64,000 nt of DNA from Pezicula radicicola (taxonomy: Eukaryota; Ascomycota; Leotiomycetes; Helotiales; Dermateaceae), in assembly GCA_003008705.1 (NCBI GenBank), contig PDUO01000021.1, forward strand, positions 808,766-872,765, written 5' to 3'. Position 1 is the stretch's first letter, and every line of letters begins with the position of its first letter. The position numbers and the translations under genes are program-made. Of the stretch, positions 44,850 to 56,301 are shown piece by piece. The notes under the pieces were generated by a model. It was given only the letters and a program-made list of their open reading frames with translations, was not told where the DNA came from and made no database searches.

Positions 44850-46132
44850 ATGGAGGCAGCCACTTTTCCTCTTCCACCACTTGAGGAAGTAGGTGAGTTA
44901 CTAGCCTCACATACGCTGCGACGTTTCTTCTGGTAATTGATGTACTTTTCAGATTGGGAGCACCTAGGATTTGAACCTGTTGAAGGTAAGAAGATGCTTA
45001 TAAGTCTGTACTGTAAGGTGATATATGTATTTGTACTAATTGCATTGCATTTTGACTCTGACAGTCAATGGCCATGTCGAATGCACATTTTCGACCAAAA
45101 CAGGCTGCTGGGCAGAACCTGTATTCGTTACCGATCCATATCTTCGACTCCATGGCCTTGCACCAGGCTTGAACTATGCGCAACAAATCTTCGAAGGAAT
45201 GAAGGCCTTTCGAAATCCGTCTGGAGAAATTCAATTATTTCGACCCGATCAAAATGCCCTGCGGTTTGCACGCTCCGCCCGTTGTGTCTCAATTCCACCT
45301 GTACCTACCGATTTGTTTCTGCGAGCTGTAAACATCGCAGTTGGAATGAATACAGATTATGTGCCGCCTCACAGCACAGGCGCGTCTCTGTATATACGGC
45401 CCATAGCATTCGCCTCAAGTCCGACAGTGGGACTGTTTCTAGCGACTCAATTCACGTTCTGCGTATACGTACTGCCTGTGGCGCCTCTTCACGGCAAAGG
45501 CGTCGACAAAGGTGCCGACGTGCTCGTGATCGAGGATTTTGACCGTGCAGCTCCTCTGGGCACGGGAAGCGTCAAAGTGGGAGGCAATTATGGACCTGTG
45601 CTTGGACTGATTGACGATGCAAAAAAGCAAGGTTTCAACCTTACATTGCATCTTGACTCTCTCAGCCATAGCTTGATTGATGAGTTCTCCACGAGCGGAT
45701 TTATTGGCGTATTGAACGACGGTGAAGTACCAATACTTGTGGTATCAGACAGCCAGCAGGTCGTGCCAAGTATAACAGTTGACAGTATCTGCGAGGTAGC
45801 GAGAGCGTTCAACTGGCATGTTGAAAAACGACCTGTGAGTAGCATTGCACTCAATGAATCTGTCAACAGAAGATTACTTCCCACTGACAATTTCATAGAT
45901 CTCTTTTTCGGAAGTGGCTCGGTTCTCCGAGGTGTATGCCGCTGGCACTGCCGCTGTCCTGGTAGCCATAGGATCGATACGTCGGCGGTCAACAGGCGAA
46001 CATATCATATATCCGGTTGAGTACTCATCCTCGACGTCGTGTTTTTCGCGATTGTCCAAAGCTCTCCGAGATATACAGCAAGGCCTGGTACCTGACCATA
46101 GAGGTTGGATAAAGCTGGTCACCAAACCATAG
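44850..46132 (+). CDS. htyB: PLP-dependent class IV (branched-chain type) aminotransferase, HtyB
   Basis: This enzyme is predicted to make the last step of L-homotyrosine synthesis, transamination of 2-oxo-4-(4-hydroxyphenyl)butanoate. Four exons: a tiny first pair, 44850-44892 and 44953-44985, then 45065-45834 and 45899-46132; 359 aa. The PLP lysine is Lys196 in GTGSVKVGGNYGP, the BCAT hallmark. Other BCAT features are LAPGLNYAQQIFEGMKAFR, LYIRPIAFASSPTVG and a C-terminal EVYAAGTAAVLVAIGSI (the FGTGTA-like loop, here AAGTAA). There is no mitochondrial presequence, unlike primary-metabolism BCATs, which supports a dedicated role. It is first of the co-directional htyB-A-C-D run. Assignment rests on the neighbours as much as on the sequence. 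Confidence 0.85.
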
Positions 46133-46980
46133 AGGTCGTCCTTGAAAATAGCGATTGAGAGCATTATAATAACTTGAGAGGCGTTTTTTATGGGCTCGAA
46201 GAATTATTCCCTTACAGAAGGTTTCGAGTATTGATGTTGTGTCTGATGGAGGCTCGAATTGACTAAGCGCTTGCTTAGCTATGTATAGTCTACATTAAAA
46301 AGAGGCCAAGCTTATTCATCATAGTGAAACCATATCTGATCGTAAACTTGGTTTAAGTTATGTAGGCCTATGAAGAAGTGAGTGCTTTTGAAGGCATCCC
46401 GCTGCACCTTTGTAGGTCCTGTAATCCCAATTTAACAGAGACCCTTGAACAGATCATATATCCCCTGCGCTATATAAACGTGACAAACTCGACTAACTGG
46501 TCGTCGGCTCAATCATGGCAGCAAGACTGCTGGTGATCTCATGCCCGCAGGTTGGACCTATGAGCGCCCTGAAATGTCACGTTTCCTAAATGAAGAGATA
46601 GACTCCATATCTCGCCCACTCCATGAATAGTATATGTAATCGCCCAACGGTTCAGACAAGACTTGATCCTCAGCTTAGTGGCACTCTTACAGAGTTTCAA
46701 GGCCTTGCTTCATTTAAGCGTAGACTTGCTGACTACCTTGCTCGGTTAAAAAGCAGTAAATCAGCTACATATCTAAGGTGTTGACCTAGTAGAAATTCCT
46801 ACTCATTAAAACGACTGAGGAGGTTTATTCAAAATTTAAAGACTGCCTGTACTTCGCTGAGGTATCATAATGTCAAAATCATCGATGTGAAATAATATCT
46901 CTCCTCCATCATAACCATTCCACGAGCCCTTTTTTGTTTTGAAAATCACACGCAAGCCTTATGTCATAGTTGGGAATAAT
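46133..46980. other. Intergenic between htyB and htyA, with a possible relic
   Basis: A good TATA box (TATATAAACG, 46471-46480) stands 44 bp before an ATG at 46515 that opens only a 24-codon frame (MAARLLVISCPQVG...). In another frame GWTYERPEMSRFLNEEIDSI follows and soon stops. The htyA start is 500 bp further on. This could be the htyA promoter with a long leader and upstream ORF, or the remains of a lost gene. Confidence 0.35.
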
Positions 46981-48998
46981 ATGAATAACACAAACGGAAG
47001 ATACAGCATGACGACTTGCTGTGCAGGTGGACAGAGCCTTCACAGCAAATATGGTGAACGAGCGCCTGACATTCAGCTTTCAGACCGACAGTGGCCATCG
47101 AAAAAACTGACCAAGTCTCCAATCTGGCTGTCTACAGATCTCAGAGATGGAAACCAAGCGCTTCCAAACCCGATGGTTCGTCCTTTCCTCGCAATACTTG
47201 TAATGCGGATTCATTCATTGGTTAGGGCGTGGGTGCCTGTTCAAAGCACATCTTACTGACTGGCTGTTTGATGACTTAGACCTTACAGCAGAAATGGCGG
47301 ATGTTTCAACTTCTTGTATCGATAGGATTCAAACAAATCGAGGTTTCCTTCCCTTGCGCCTCACAAACAGAATTCGATTTCACTCGCCAGCTCATAGAAA
47401 CCCCAGGCGCTGTGCCGGACGATGTGACGCTTGAGGTCCTTTCGCCATGTCGAGAGGATGCTATTGCGACTGCAGTGCGAAGCCTGAAGGGCGCAAAAAG
47501 TGCCATATTGTTCCTCTACTTGGCCACTAGTGACAACTACCGCGAAACTGTGCTTCAAATAACCGAAACAGAGTGGTTGGACCAAGCAAGAAGATGCGTC
47601 GAATATGCTCGTTTAATCACCAAAGATGACCCCGACAACTGCCGCACACAATGGTCTTTTGGTTTCGGATTTGAGGATTTTGCAAACGCCCGTCCAGAAG
47701 CAGCACTACGCCTGGCAGAGACAATCAAGACCGCTTGGGGGCCATCAAACGATAATCCTGTAATATTGGGCCTCGCTACAAGCGTGGAAATAGCCACCCC
47801 AAACGTCTTCGCAGATCAAGTCGAGTACTTCTCTCGCAACATTACCGATCGAGAGAAAGTGTGTATCTCTATCCATACTCATAATGATCGTGGTGGAGCC
47901 GTCGCTTCTGCAGAACTGGCTTGTTTGGCAGGTGGCGACCGTGTTGAAGGGTGCCTTTTTGGTAATGGAGAGCGTGCTGGCAATCTCGATCTCATCACCT
48001 GCTCTATGAATATGTTCACTCAAGGCATTGAAACTGGTCTTGACTTTTCTGACTTACTTGAGATCCGTCGGGTCTATGAGGAGGTTACGAATCTTCCTGT
48101 TCATCCACGCCAACCATATGCCGGAGATTTCTACTTCAGAGCTTTCGCCGGGGCCCATCAAGACGCGATTCGAAAAGGCCTGGCAAGACGTGGTCGCATA
48201 GCAACTTTGACGCCCCATATCACAGAAGGCATAATCAGCAATGGGATACCAAAAGGGCTAAAGACTAGTGGGACCTGGCGCGTGCCTTATCTACCTCTTG
48301 ACCCGGCAGACCTGGGAATTTCCTTTGACTGTGTCATTGGAGTGAACAGCCAAAGCGGTAAAGGTGGTGTAGCTTGGCTGATCCAGCAAGGCTTAGGCTT
48401 CAACATACCCAACGAATTAGCTGCCCATTACAGTCGAGTAGTTAAGAGCAAATCGGTCTCGCTGGAACGTGGCTTGGCAGCAGAAGAGATCTGCAGTTTG
48501 TTCTTGGAGGTCTACGAATTAAAAAGCTCATACAACACTCAAATGCTCCATCGTCTTCACAGCGACTTCAGCCAGATTACTGGTTTACAACAAGAGCTTG
48601 AGGATGCTACAGCACTTGCCAACAACGCAGCCATGGTTCTGTCCAAGACATTAGGCATTGACGTCCGTTGCACCGCGGCATTATCACATGTCATACCATC
48701 TCATGATGGACAACAGCTTTCGAATGTAGCTTTTGTGCAGTGTGAGATTGGGAATATTGTTCATGGTATATGGGGCGTCGGTGTCGGCCTCACCAGAGAT
48801 GCAGCCGTGCATGGATCACTCCTCTCAGCGGCGCGAGTAAGTCGAATCTTCGTGTAATATAAGGTTGAAAATTTGCTGACAATCACTGCAAAGTCATATT
48901 CGAACGTGGATGAGGGTACGACCAAGTATATAGAGACCAGGGATACTAACACACGTGTCAATGCTATTGTGCAGCCGCTTGGAGCATACTTTAGGTAG
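46981..48998 (+). CDS. htyA: Isopropylmalate synthase-like enzyme, HtyA
   Basis: This enzyme is predicted to condense acetyl-CoA with 4-hydroxyphenylpyruvate to 2-(4-hydroxybenzyl)malate, the first step to L-homotyrosine. Three exons, 46981-47175, 47280-48836 and 48894-48998, code 618 aa. The acceptor at 47279 is chosen because it yields [13 protein letters not shown], the right length against leucine-pathway enzymes. The catalytic/metal motifs are [15 protein letters not shown], the His264-x-His266 pair in [10 protein letters not shown], and [16 protein letters not shown]-terminal domain equivalent to the leucine regulatory domain is present ([19 protein letters not shown], then [17 protein letters not shown]) and ends in the short last exon. 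No mitochondrial targeting sequence is seen. A pathway-specific copy of LEU4 is the expected HtyA form. The intron 1 donor GTTCGT is unusual. Confidence 0.88.
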
Positions 48999-49739
48999 TA
49001 GAGGTCAGAAGGCATCAAGGTTTTGCAAGAAAGAGCGTTAATACCATGAAATTGCTATGAAGCTAGCATGATAGACGATTAAGTTACACCGCAATATTGT
49101 GAGTCCATATAAGCTCCAAGTAACCACCTACGACCCGCTGCGCTTAGTAGGTGAAGGTATGTTATACGTAAATGAGCAGCAATACCTATGCCGTATAAAA
49201 TTAAATACAGATATTAATTTTTAACCATAAACTATAACATATTGTACCCCCTCATTTAGAGCATTGGATTTTCCTTCGTTTCGAAGTAGTTACTACTGTA
49301 AAATTAAAAATTTACAGGTAGACACGTCACATAACGTGTGAGTTTGACCTACCTACAGGGCCGGACAATAAATTACTACTTATATACCTATTACTGCCTG
49401 TATATCTGTTCTTTTGACAGAGGACTGCTCATTAAATGTATCTCTGATGATCCTCATAGGACCTTACATGACTAACCCACACACTACCAAGTCAAAGACC
49501 CGCATGACCTTACTCCTATACTTAAACCAGCTTTTCGAAGGCCAACCTTTTTTCTTTTCTTTTAGGATTAGAATATTCATATATAGGCAATCTACAACGC
49601 GATATACTCTACGAATTAAAAGTGCCATCATAGTATCCATCACATTTGTCGAAAACCCGACCACCTCGATCTACACACATAGCAAGGTTCAGGACGAATT
49701 CCCGCTGAAAGCTTCTCTTCTAAGTGAAAATCATCGACG
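48999..49739. other. Intergenic between htyA and htyC
   Basis: This 741-bp spacer is AT-rich around 49190-49300. A palindromic ACACGTCACATAACGTGTG lies at 49322-49340. The open frame at 49414-49743 is probably chance. It must contain the htyA terminator and the htyC promoter. Confidence 0.45.
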
Positions 49740-51139
49740 ATGACAAAGGAATTTGACATTGTTGTCTTCCCAGGAGATTATGGAGGTCCTGAGGTTATGG
49801 CGGAAGGTCTCAAGGTACTGACAAAATACTATTGATGAAGGAGTACTCACCGATATTTGCTAGGTGTTAAGCGAGATTGAACGCCAGTATCAACTAGAAG
49901 TGTCCTTCAACCTCAAATATCATTTGATTGGCGGAGTAAGTCTACTGATGTGGTAGCCATTTGTCTCGCTTTGACTCTGGTAGTTGCTAACGCAAGATAG
50001 GCTTCATTTGATGCTCATGGTACTCCGATCACAACAGAAGCCCTTGACGATGCAAAAGCGGCCTCGGCTGTGCTCCTGGGTGCTGTGGGTGGTCCAGTAA
50101 GTTCTTCCTCGCAATCAATCAGCATCTGCAGATTCATATATAAGGGAGATGTATGTTTCTACCAACACATGTTGACTTGTTGTCGCAACATAGAAGTGGG
50201 ATGGACAACCAGTCCCAGTTGAGTCTGGCCTCGGTAGACTTCGAAAGTTCTTGGATGCCTTCGGAAACATCCGTCCAGTGAACTTCATCGCGCCCTCCCT
50301 GGTACATTGTTCTTCGTTCAAAGAGAATGTCGTCAGTGGTGCAGACATCACCATTGTACGTGAGCTCACAGGCGGTATCTATTTTGGTACACGCCAAGAG
50401 CATGATGGCTCATTCAATTCAGCATCCGACCTTGATCACTATGATCGTGAATCGATTGTACGAGCAGCTCGCCTAGCAGGAAATCTGGCGATGTCGAGGC
50501 AACCGCCCTTGCCAGTGATAAGCTTAGACAAAGCTAACCTGCTCGCAGCATGTGGCAGACTGTGGCGAGGTGTGGTGAGGGAAGTATTTGTGACAGAGTT
50601 TCCGACAATCAAATTGAGTCATATGTTGATAGATACTGCTGCAATGAATATGGCACGTCGTCCAACAAGTCTGAACGGTATAATATTGACCAGCAATATG
50701 TTTGGAGACATCATTAGCGACGAGGCGAGTGCTATCCCCGGGAGTCTGGGCCTTCTTCCAAGTGCTAGCCTGTGCGCAATTCCGATCGTGCTTGGTGCTA
50801 GCAAGGTACATGGCATATACGAGCCCATTCACGGTAAACAGTGCCTGCCACATAGCTGATACAAGACATCTTGTGGGACGCGATACTGATCGAGATCTAG
50901 GGTCGGCACCGGACATAGCGGGCGATGGCATCATAAACCCGACAGGCATGATACTGTCTGTGGCCATGATGTTACGATACTCATTGGCCATGCCGGAAGC
51001 TGCTGAATCTATCGAAGCTGCGGTCAGCAAGGTCATCGAAGAGGGTTGTCGAACATCTGATATAGGTGGGAATACCTCCACAGCAGACTTTGGAGATGCT
51101 GTGGTTGCTGCTTTAAAGAGTTGCTCTCATAGAAACTGA
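49740..51139 (+). CDS. htyC: Isopropylmalate dehydrogenase-like enzyme, HtyC
   Basis: This NAD-dependent beta-decarboxylating dehydrogenase is predicted to turn 3-(4-hydroxybenzyl)malate into 2-oxo-4-(4-hydroxyphenyl)butanoate. Five exons, 49740-49814, 49864-49935, 50001-50096, 50194-50833 and 50901-51139, code 373 aa, normal for the family. Typical features: [34 protein letters not shown], substrate loop [28 protein letters not shown], the catalytic Lys/Asp region [14 protein letters not shown], metal Asp pair in [21 protein letters not shown], and [20 protein letters not shown] dehydrogenases usually read [12 protein letters not shown], here [13 protein letters not shown], restored only across the last intron. 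It lies third in the hty run, followed by a transposon relic. Confidence 0.88.
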
Positions 51140-52533
51140 AGCCCATGGTTGGTAATTATGATGCTCCAGGGGGAAGATTTGCCTAAAAATAGTCATGTTC
51201 TGTTACGTAAGAGGACCTTGAATAATCGTACGTATTGTAGAAGGAATGGCTAGATCGTAAGCAACTTGTTGAAGCGTTTATTTTACGTCAGAAATGGCAT
51301 CAATGACAGAATTTGCCAGGTTCGTTTGAGTGCCTCATCACGTCGGGACAGTTGCCATTAATGCTTGAACCTTGCCATAAATTAACATTATGGCCTTACG
51401 TAGATACGCCAACTGCTTTTCAGAAGGGCGACAATGGCTAACAATCTTACCTGATGTGTCTGCAAAGACGGGCCCAATAGTTGCATGATTTGTGGCATCT
51501 GTCTCGAGCCATATAAGATCCTTGATAACTAGCTGTAGACTGTGAGAATTGCAGCCAACGGAATGCACATGTTGTAAGTCAGGTACTGTACTCAAAACTT
51601 GTCAACACTTCCGTTGCGTTGAATCAGTATCTGCCGAAATTTGGTCCATCGATTGAATTTATCTCTGGTGATTTTCAAGGGTTGAGTCTGTATATCCTTC
51701 ACTGTTGTCTTTGCTGTTGCCTTAATAGCGTCAAGATTGATTCTTTTCCAATAGGAGTGACCCCAGGAACAAGAAAGGCGACATTTTCCGGCGCGAGTTC
51801 TGGCAATATTTGAGTATATATCGGCCATGACTTGTATCAAGGTTGATTATATGTGCAATGTCGAGTATAGACTTTCTCATTTCTTTGTAATTAAGTTTCA
51901 AGAAGAACTTCCATTGTGGTGAAGTAAACATTGAAAAGTTGGCAGTTGACGTATATATAGCCTTTGCAAAGAGCTTATTAGTCTCAACCTTAGTATCCTT
52001 GTTATTTTTTCAGTAGCACTATAGTGTCGTTTAACGCCTTGAGCCTGGCATTCTTCTAGTCCGGCCAAATACTTCTCACATTTTAGCAAATGAGGCTTTC
52101 CGAACTGGGTTATATCTCAAGCTTTTGTTTCGCTACAAAAGACGCTTTCGATTTATGGCATTGAACAGCGTTATTAACTTCATCGAACTTATGAAAATAA
52201 TATTCAGGCATGTCGATGATTGCCAGTTATAGTTGATGCAATTGCATAATGATGTTAAGGTGAAAGAGCTACAAATGAAAGTAGTGGGGCTATGGATCCT
52301 AGCTATTTGATTGGTAAGGCAAGGAAATTACTAACTACATATGGCTCGTATGTAGTATACCATACAATAATGCGACATGCGTTATGATAATTTAGGTCGC
52401 GTTATATAAAACGCCAAACCTACTTACAACCATGCAGGTTTAACAACGCACATCATGTTTCCTTCCTAGCAATTACTCACCCAAACTCTCAAACTCTTCA
52501 AGGAACACAAGATATTAAATATCAAAATCAACC
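51140..52533. other. Intergenic between htyC and htyD holding a transposon relic
   Basis: The hAT-like relic below fills most of this space. A TTATATAAA box at 52402-52410, about 124 bp before the htyD start, is a likely htyD promoter element. Confidence 0.55.
51240..52150 (-). pseudogene. Decayed hAT-type transposase
   Basis: Minus-strand fragments in several frames line up in hAT order. First is a BED-like HLLKCEKYLAGLEECQAQG (about 52090). Then come RLYIRQLPTFQC and MFTSPQWKFFLKLN (the 'F..A.Y.S...F......W..F...L' part, about 51930), HIINLDTSHGRY, and finally GCNSHSLQLVIKDLI followed by a ...GKIVSHCRPSEKQLAYLRKA segment (about 51400-51560), typical of the domain before the hAT dimerisation region. 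There are several frameshifts and stops and no clear terminal repeats. The insertion lies between two genes of one biosynthetic step series without breaking either. Confidence 0.6.
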
Positions 52534-55500
52534 ATGGCGTACGGTCTAGATGATAGACTTCCAAACGCGGCAGTCAAATCAATTCGCGCTTTGCTTGAAA
52601 TTCTAGTACGCACTCGAGGTGTTGTGGTAAACGAGCAGCCAAATGACGAGGCACCACCAAGTATTATCTCAATTGTAGATGGCCACATATACGTTACAGG
52701 GTCAAACGATTCACATTACAATTCAACAACTCCTTATCTCGAGGACTTCCTGGACCGTCTCTGTGAAGCGCTTGATACCGTTGGCAAGGATGCCGAAGCA
52801 GACGCCTTCCGACATGCTTTGCAACTATATCAAACTGACAGGGAGCTTGGGAGCCTTGGATCTGGCGAGTCAGTTTCTAACGGACAACCCAGAAACGACC
52901 GGTTCGAGGATTTGAATTTCCTCGTCGAAGCGTGGCTGGAAGCTTTGAATTCTGCAGAATCTGCCAGAATTTTGCCAGCTCCTTTGCCAGCGAAATCTTC
53001 TGGCACTCAGCCCATGACGCTGGCTGAAAAGATATTGGCTCATCACGCATTTTCACTTCCATGTCCGCATGGCTTAAAATCTGGCGAGCTGGTTAGAGTC
53101 TCTATAGACTGGATCATAGCAAGCGAGCTGTCTTGGGTGGTACGTCAAACCAAAAATCATAGTAACCTACAAGCAGACATATTAATTGACAACTTGATAG
53201 GGCATGAAGCATGGTATGGTCAGTATTGGAGAACAACCATCAGTCTGGCGAAACGATCGCTTTTGGCTGGCCGGAGATCATACCGTTGACCCCCGGACAT
53301 ATGACCAACCTCGCGTACGAGAGCTTGTTAACGGTTTGAATGATGCCAAGCAAGAATTCAAGATGACAGAGAATCAGGGATCAAATGTATTGTCTCCGTA
53401 ACAACATGTTTCACTGTTGAACCTCACTCACATCATGGCAGTACACCATTCTCCACACAGAATTCGTCCGCGAACGAGCTGAACCAGGAATGCTCGCACT
53501 TGGCTCTGACTCGCATACTTGCTCAGCTGGAGCTGTCAGTTGTCTTGCAATCGGACTCGGTGCGGCTGATGTGATGACAGCACTTGCCACAGGCGAAACG
53601 TGGATCAAAGTTCCTGAGTCTATCAGAATTGAGTTCACTGGAGAGCCAGCTTGGTACATCCGTGGCAAGGATGTCATACTCTATATACTGAAAGAACTCA
53701 AGCGAAACACCTTCGCTGCTGACAGGATCGTGGAATTCGGTGGTCCTGGAGCTCGATTTCTTTCCTGCGATGCAAGGTTTGCCATAACAAATATGTGTAC
53801 AGTAAGTGATCATGAGTCGGCTGCTTCATTTTAGAGACTTACAAGTAGGATGTAGGAGCTCGGCGGCGTAACAGGCATCTTCGTTCCAGACGAAGTCACA
53901 AACGCATTCGTATCAGGTCGATCGCAAAGCAAGTATAAGTCAAATTCTTTCTATTTCCAACCCGACAGAGATGCCTCTTACGCAGCTACCTTTCAGATTG
54001 ACCTGAAGCTGGTAGAGTCCTTCATTGCTCTGTATCCGTCGCCGGACAATGTCGTACCGGTGTCGGAAAAACTTGACATGAGATTTGACGGCTGCTTCAT
54101 AGGCGCCTGCACAACTACTGAAGAAGAGCTTGTCCTTGGGGCGCTGGTACTCGAAGCCGGTCTCAAAAATGGCCTAAGCTTAGCTCCTGGGAAGCGTATG
54201 GTTGTCCCTGGAAGTATACCTATCGTTAACAGCCTGAGAGATTTGGGCTTGTTAGATATATACGCACAAGCTGGCTTTGAACAACCAGCAGTCAGCTGCA
54301 GTTTGTGCCTCGGAATGGGAGCAGATCGTGCTGGCGAGGGAGAGAATTGGATTTCATCTCAGAATCGCAATTTCAAGAATCGCATGGGCAAAGGTTCATC
54401 ATGGCTTTCATTGCCACACTGAAATCTTGCTAATTCTTCTACAGGGTCAACCGGACATATCTGCTCTGCAGCGACCGTGGCAGCGACTTCATTCAGCATG
54501 CAACTAACCAATCCAGCAGCGCTGCTAGCTCAAGTCTCCTCTGATCGGTACAAATCGCTGCTGGAAAGCTGCCAAAGCTACAAGAACCGAAAAAGACTCA
54601 AGGTCAGATGCTCGAAAAAGGACAACATCCGAGTCTCTGGGTCCGTGATGCCCCCATACGTGGAGCCATATCTACATTCTCATCCACATTTGACTGGTAA
54701 GAATATTCAAATGCATTCCGCAAGAGAGGTCGAAGAGGAAGAAACATATGGCAAGCTCGACGTGATTGAGAGTAAAGTGTATGCCCTTGGAGACTTTGTC
54801 GACACAGATGCAGTAAGTAGAGTCTTCTATCTTTAAAAGACCTTCTTGACCTTTCGGAAGAAAGACGTTGACTTCAAGCTTGCTGACAACGTTCTCAAGA
54901 TTATCCCTGCTGCATTCATCCTTGAGAGCCCAACAGATGTTCTTCTCGGTAATCATGCCTTGGAGTTCACTAATCCTGACTTCCGCGACAAAGTGCGTCA
55001 AGGCATGCGTGTAGTCGTAGGTGGCAAAGCATTTGGTTGCGGCTCGTCTCGCGAGGAAGCACCACGGGCTTTGAAAGGTACGTACGTCTTGTGCTATTCC
55101 ATGCCTACACATATTGTCGAGATTCTCACGTTTCCGTGACAAACACAATTATCTCGTGACTAATAACAGCTGGCATGACTAGGACTTGGTGTGCAATGCG
55201 TGATCGCCAAGTCGTTCTCTTTCATCTACGGTCGCAATCAACCCTCCATCGGCCTCCTGGGTATCAACATTGTAGACGAGAGCTTTTACGAGCTCGCTAA
55301 AACAGGCGCTGACATCAAAATTGATCTTCCTAGAAGGATTGTGCAACTTGAGGGACGGTCTTTCCCTTTTGTGTTGGATGATATGGAGCTGTCTTTGATC
55401 AAAAGCCGGGGTTTAGCTACTGCATACAAGAAATTTGGCAAGAATGTGTTCGCATTGCTGTGCAGCACTGAGAGTACTCTGATGGCATCAGAGCTTGCAG

Positions 55501-55553
55501 AGTTGAAGTTGAGGAGTAATGCTGATGGAATGAGGACAAGTCTCGCTTGGTAG
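52534..55553 (+). CDS. htyD: Aconitase-like isomerase, HtyD
   Basis: This enzyme is predicted to isomerise 2-(4-hydroxybenzyl)malate to the 3-isomer, as isopropylmalate isomerase does in leucine synthesis. Seven exons, 52534-53139, 53201-53386, 53442-53801, 53856-54393, 54445-54812, 54900-55077 and 55183-55553, code 868 aa. The LeuC-type part starts near residue 165 ([20 protein letters not shown]). The [4Fe-4S] cysteines are Cys383 (TNMCTELGG), Cys532 and Cys535 ([10 protein letters not shown]). [19 protein letters not shown] and [15 protein letters not shown] are family signatures. The LeuD swivel domain ([19 protein letters not shown]) is fused at the C-terminus. The first about 150 residues are an extra, non-aconitase extension. 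There is no obvious targeting peptide. Confidence 0.88.
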
Positions 55554-56301
55554 AGGATTTCAGTTGTTCCAACATATATCAGTAGCTTATAATAGTAGTC
55601 TTAAATATGCTTGAATACAGATTAAAGCGTTGAAGTTATTCTTAACTCCTTAATTGCCCTCTGATATTTTTCTATTAAGAATGCCTTAATAGAGACGAAA
55701 ATGTAGCTTATTGTATTCGTATTTATAAAGGGCGTTCTCAACATAAAAAATATTCAAGTTAAGTGCCTAAGATATAACTTGCTGTATGGAAAGTTAAAAG
55801 AGTATATTTTTATTATACAACAGAAATGTTACTGCATAAAGTGAATATATGGAAATAGCTATGTGACCATCCCCTATAAGTAGGCCTATTCTGGCACTCT
55901 AGCTTTCACATAGAACACAGAATACATTGCCCACATGTTGCTTCCCAAATAACCTTCCCATTCAACAAATGTTAAAGAGAGGAAGTTTGCTTATTCTTTC
56001 TACCTCTTTATATGTAAGGAATACTGTATACGAAGCTAGCAGTACATTAGATCTAGGTAGTCAATAATAGGAATATTATTGTGGAGTTAATATTTCTAGG
56101 TCATTAATCAAGATGATAAAGGTTCTTGTGTCCATACATAGGGATGTCTCTTTAGAGGATTTGGAGGTTGATAGCCGAGCTAAGAGCCGATTGATTCTGC
56201 TCGTTAAGTTGCCCTGACATGAGGGATATCTAGTAGCAGAGAGTACGGCCGAACTGTATCATTCATCTGCAGAGGCGAATATGCTTCGTCTGAGTGTACT
56301 C
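55554..56301. terminator. Convergent 3' region, htyD (+) and ABC exporter (-)
   Basis: This 748-bp spacer between convergent genes is moderately AT-rich. No gene and no repeat could be supported. Confidence 0.45.

Noticed and set aside
44937..45542. Plus-strand open frame of 201 codons
   Set aside because: Overlaps htyB exon 3 in another frame; only the htyB frame shows aminotransferase motifs.
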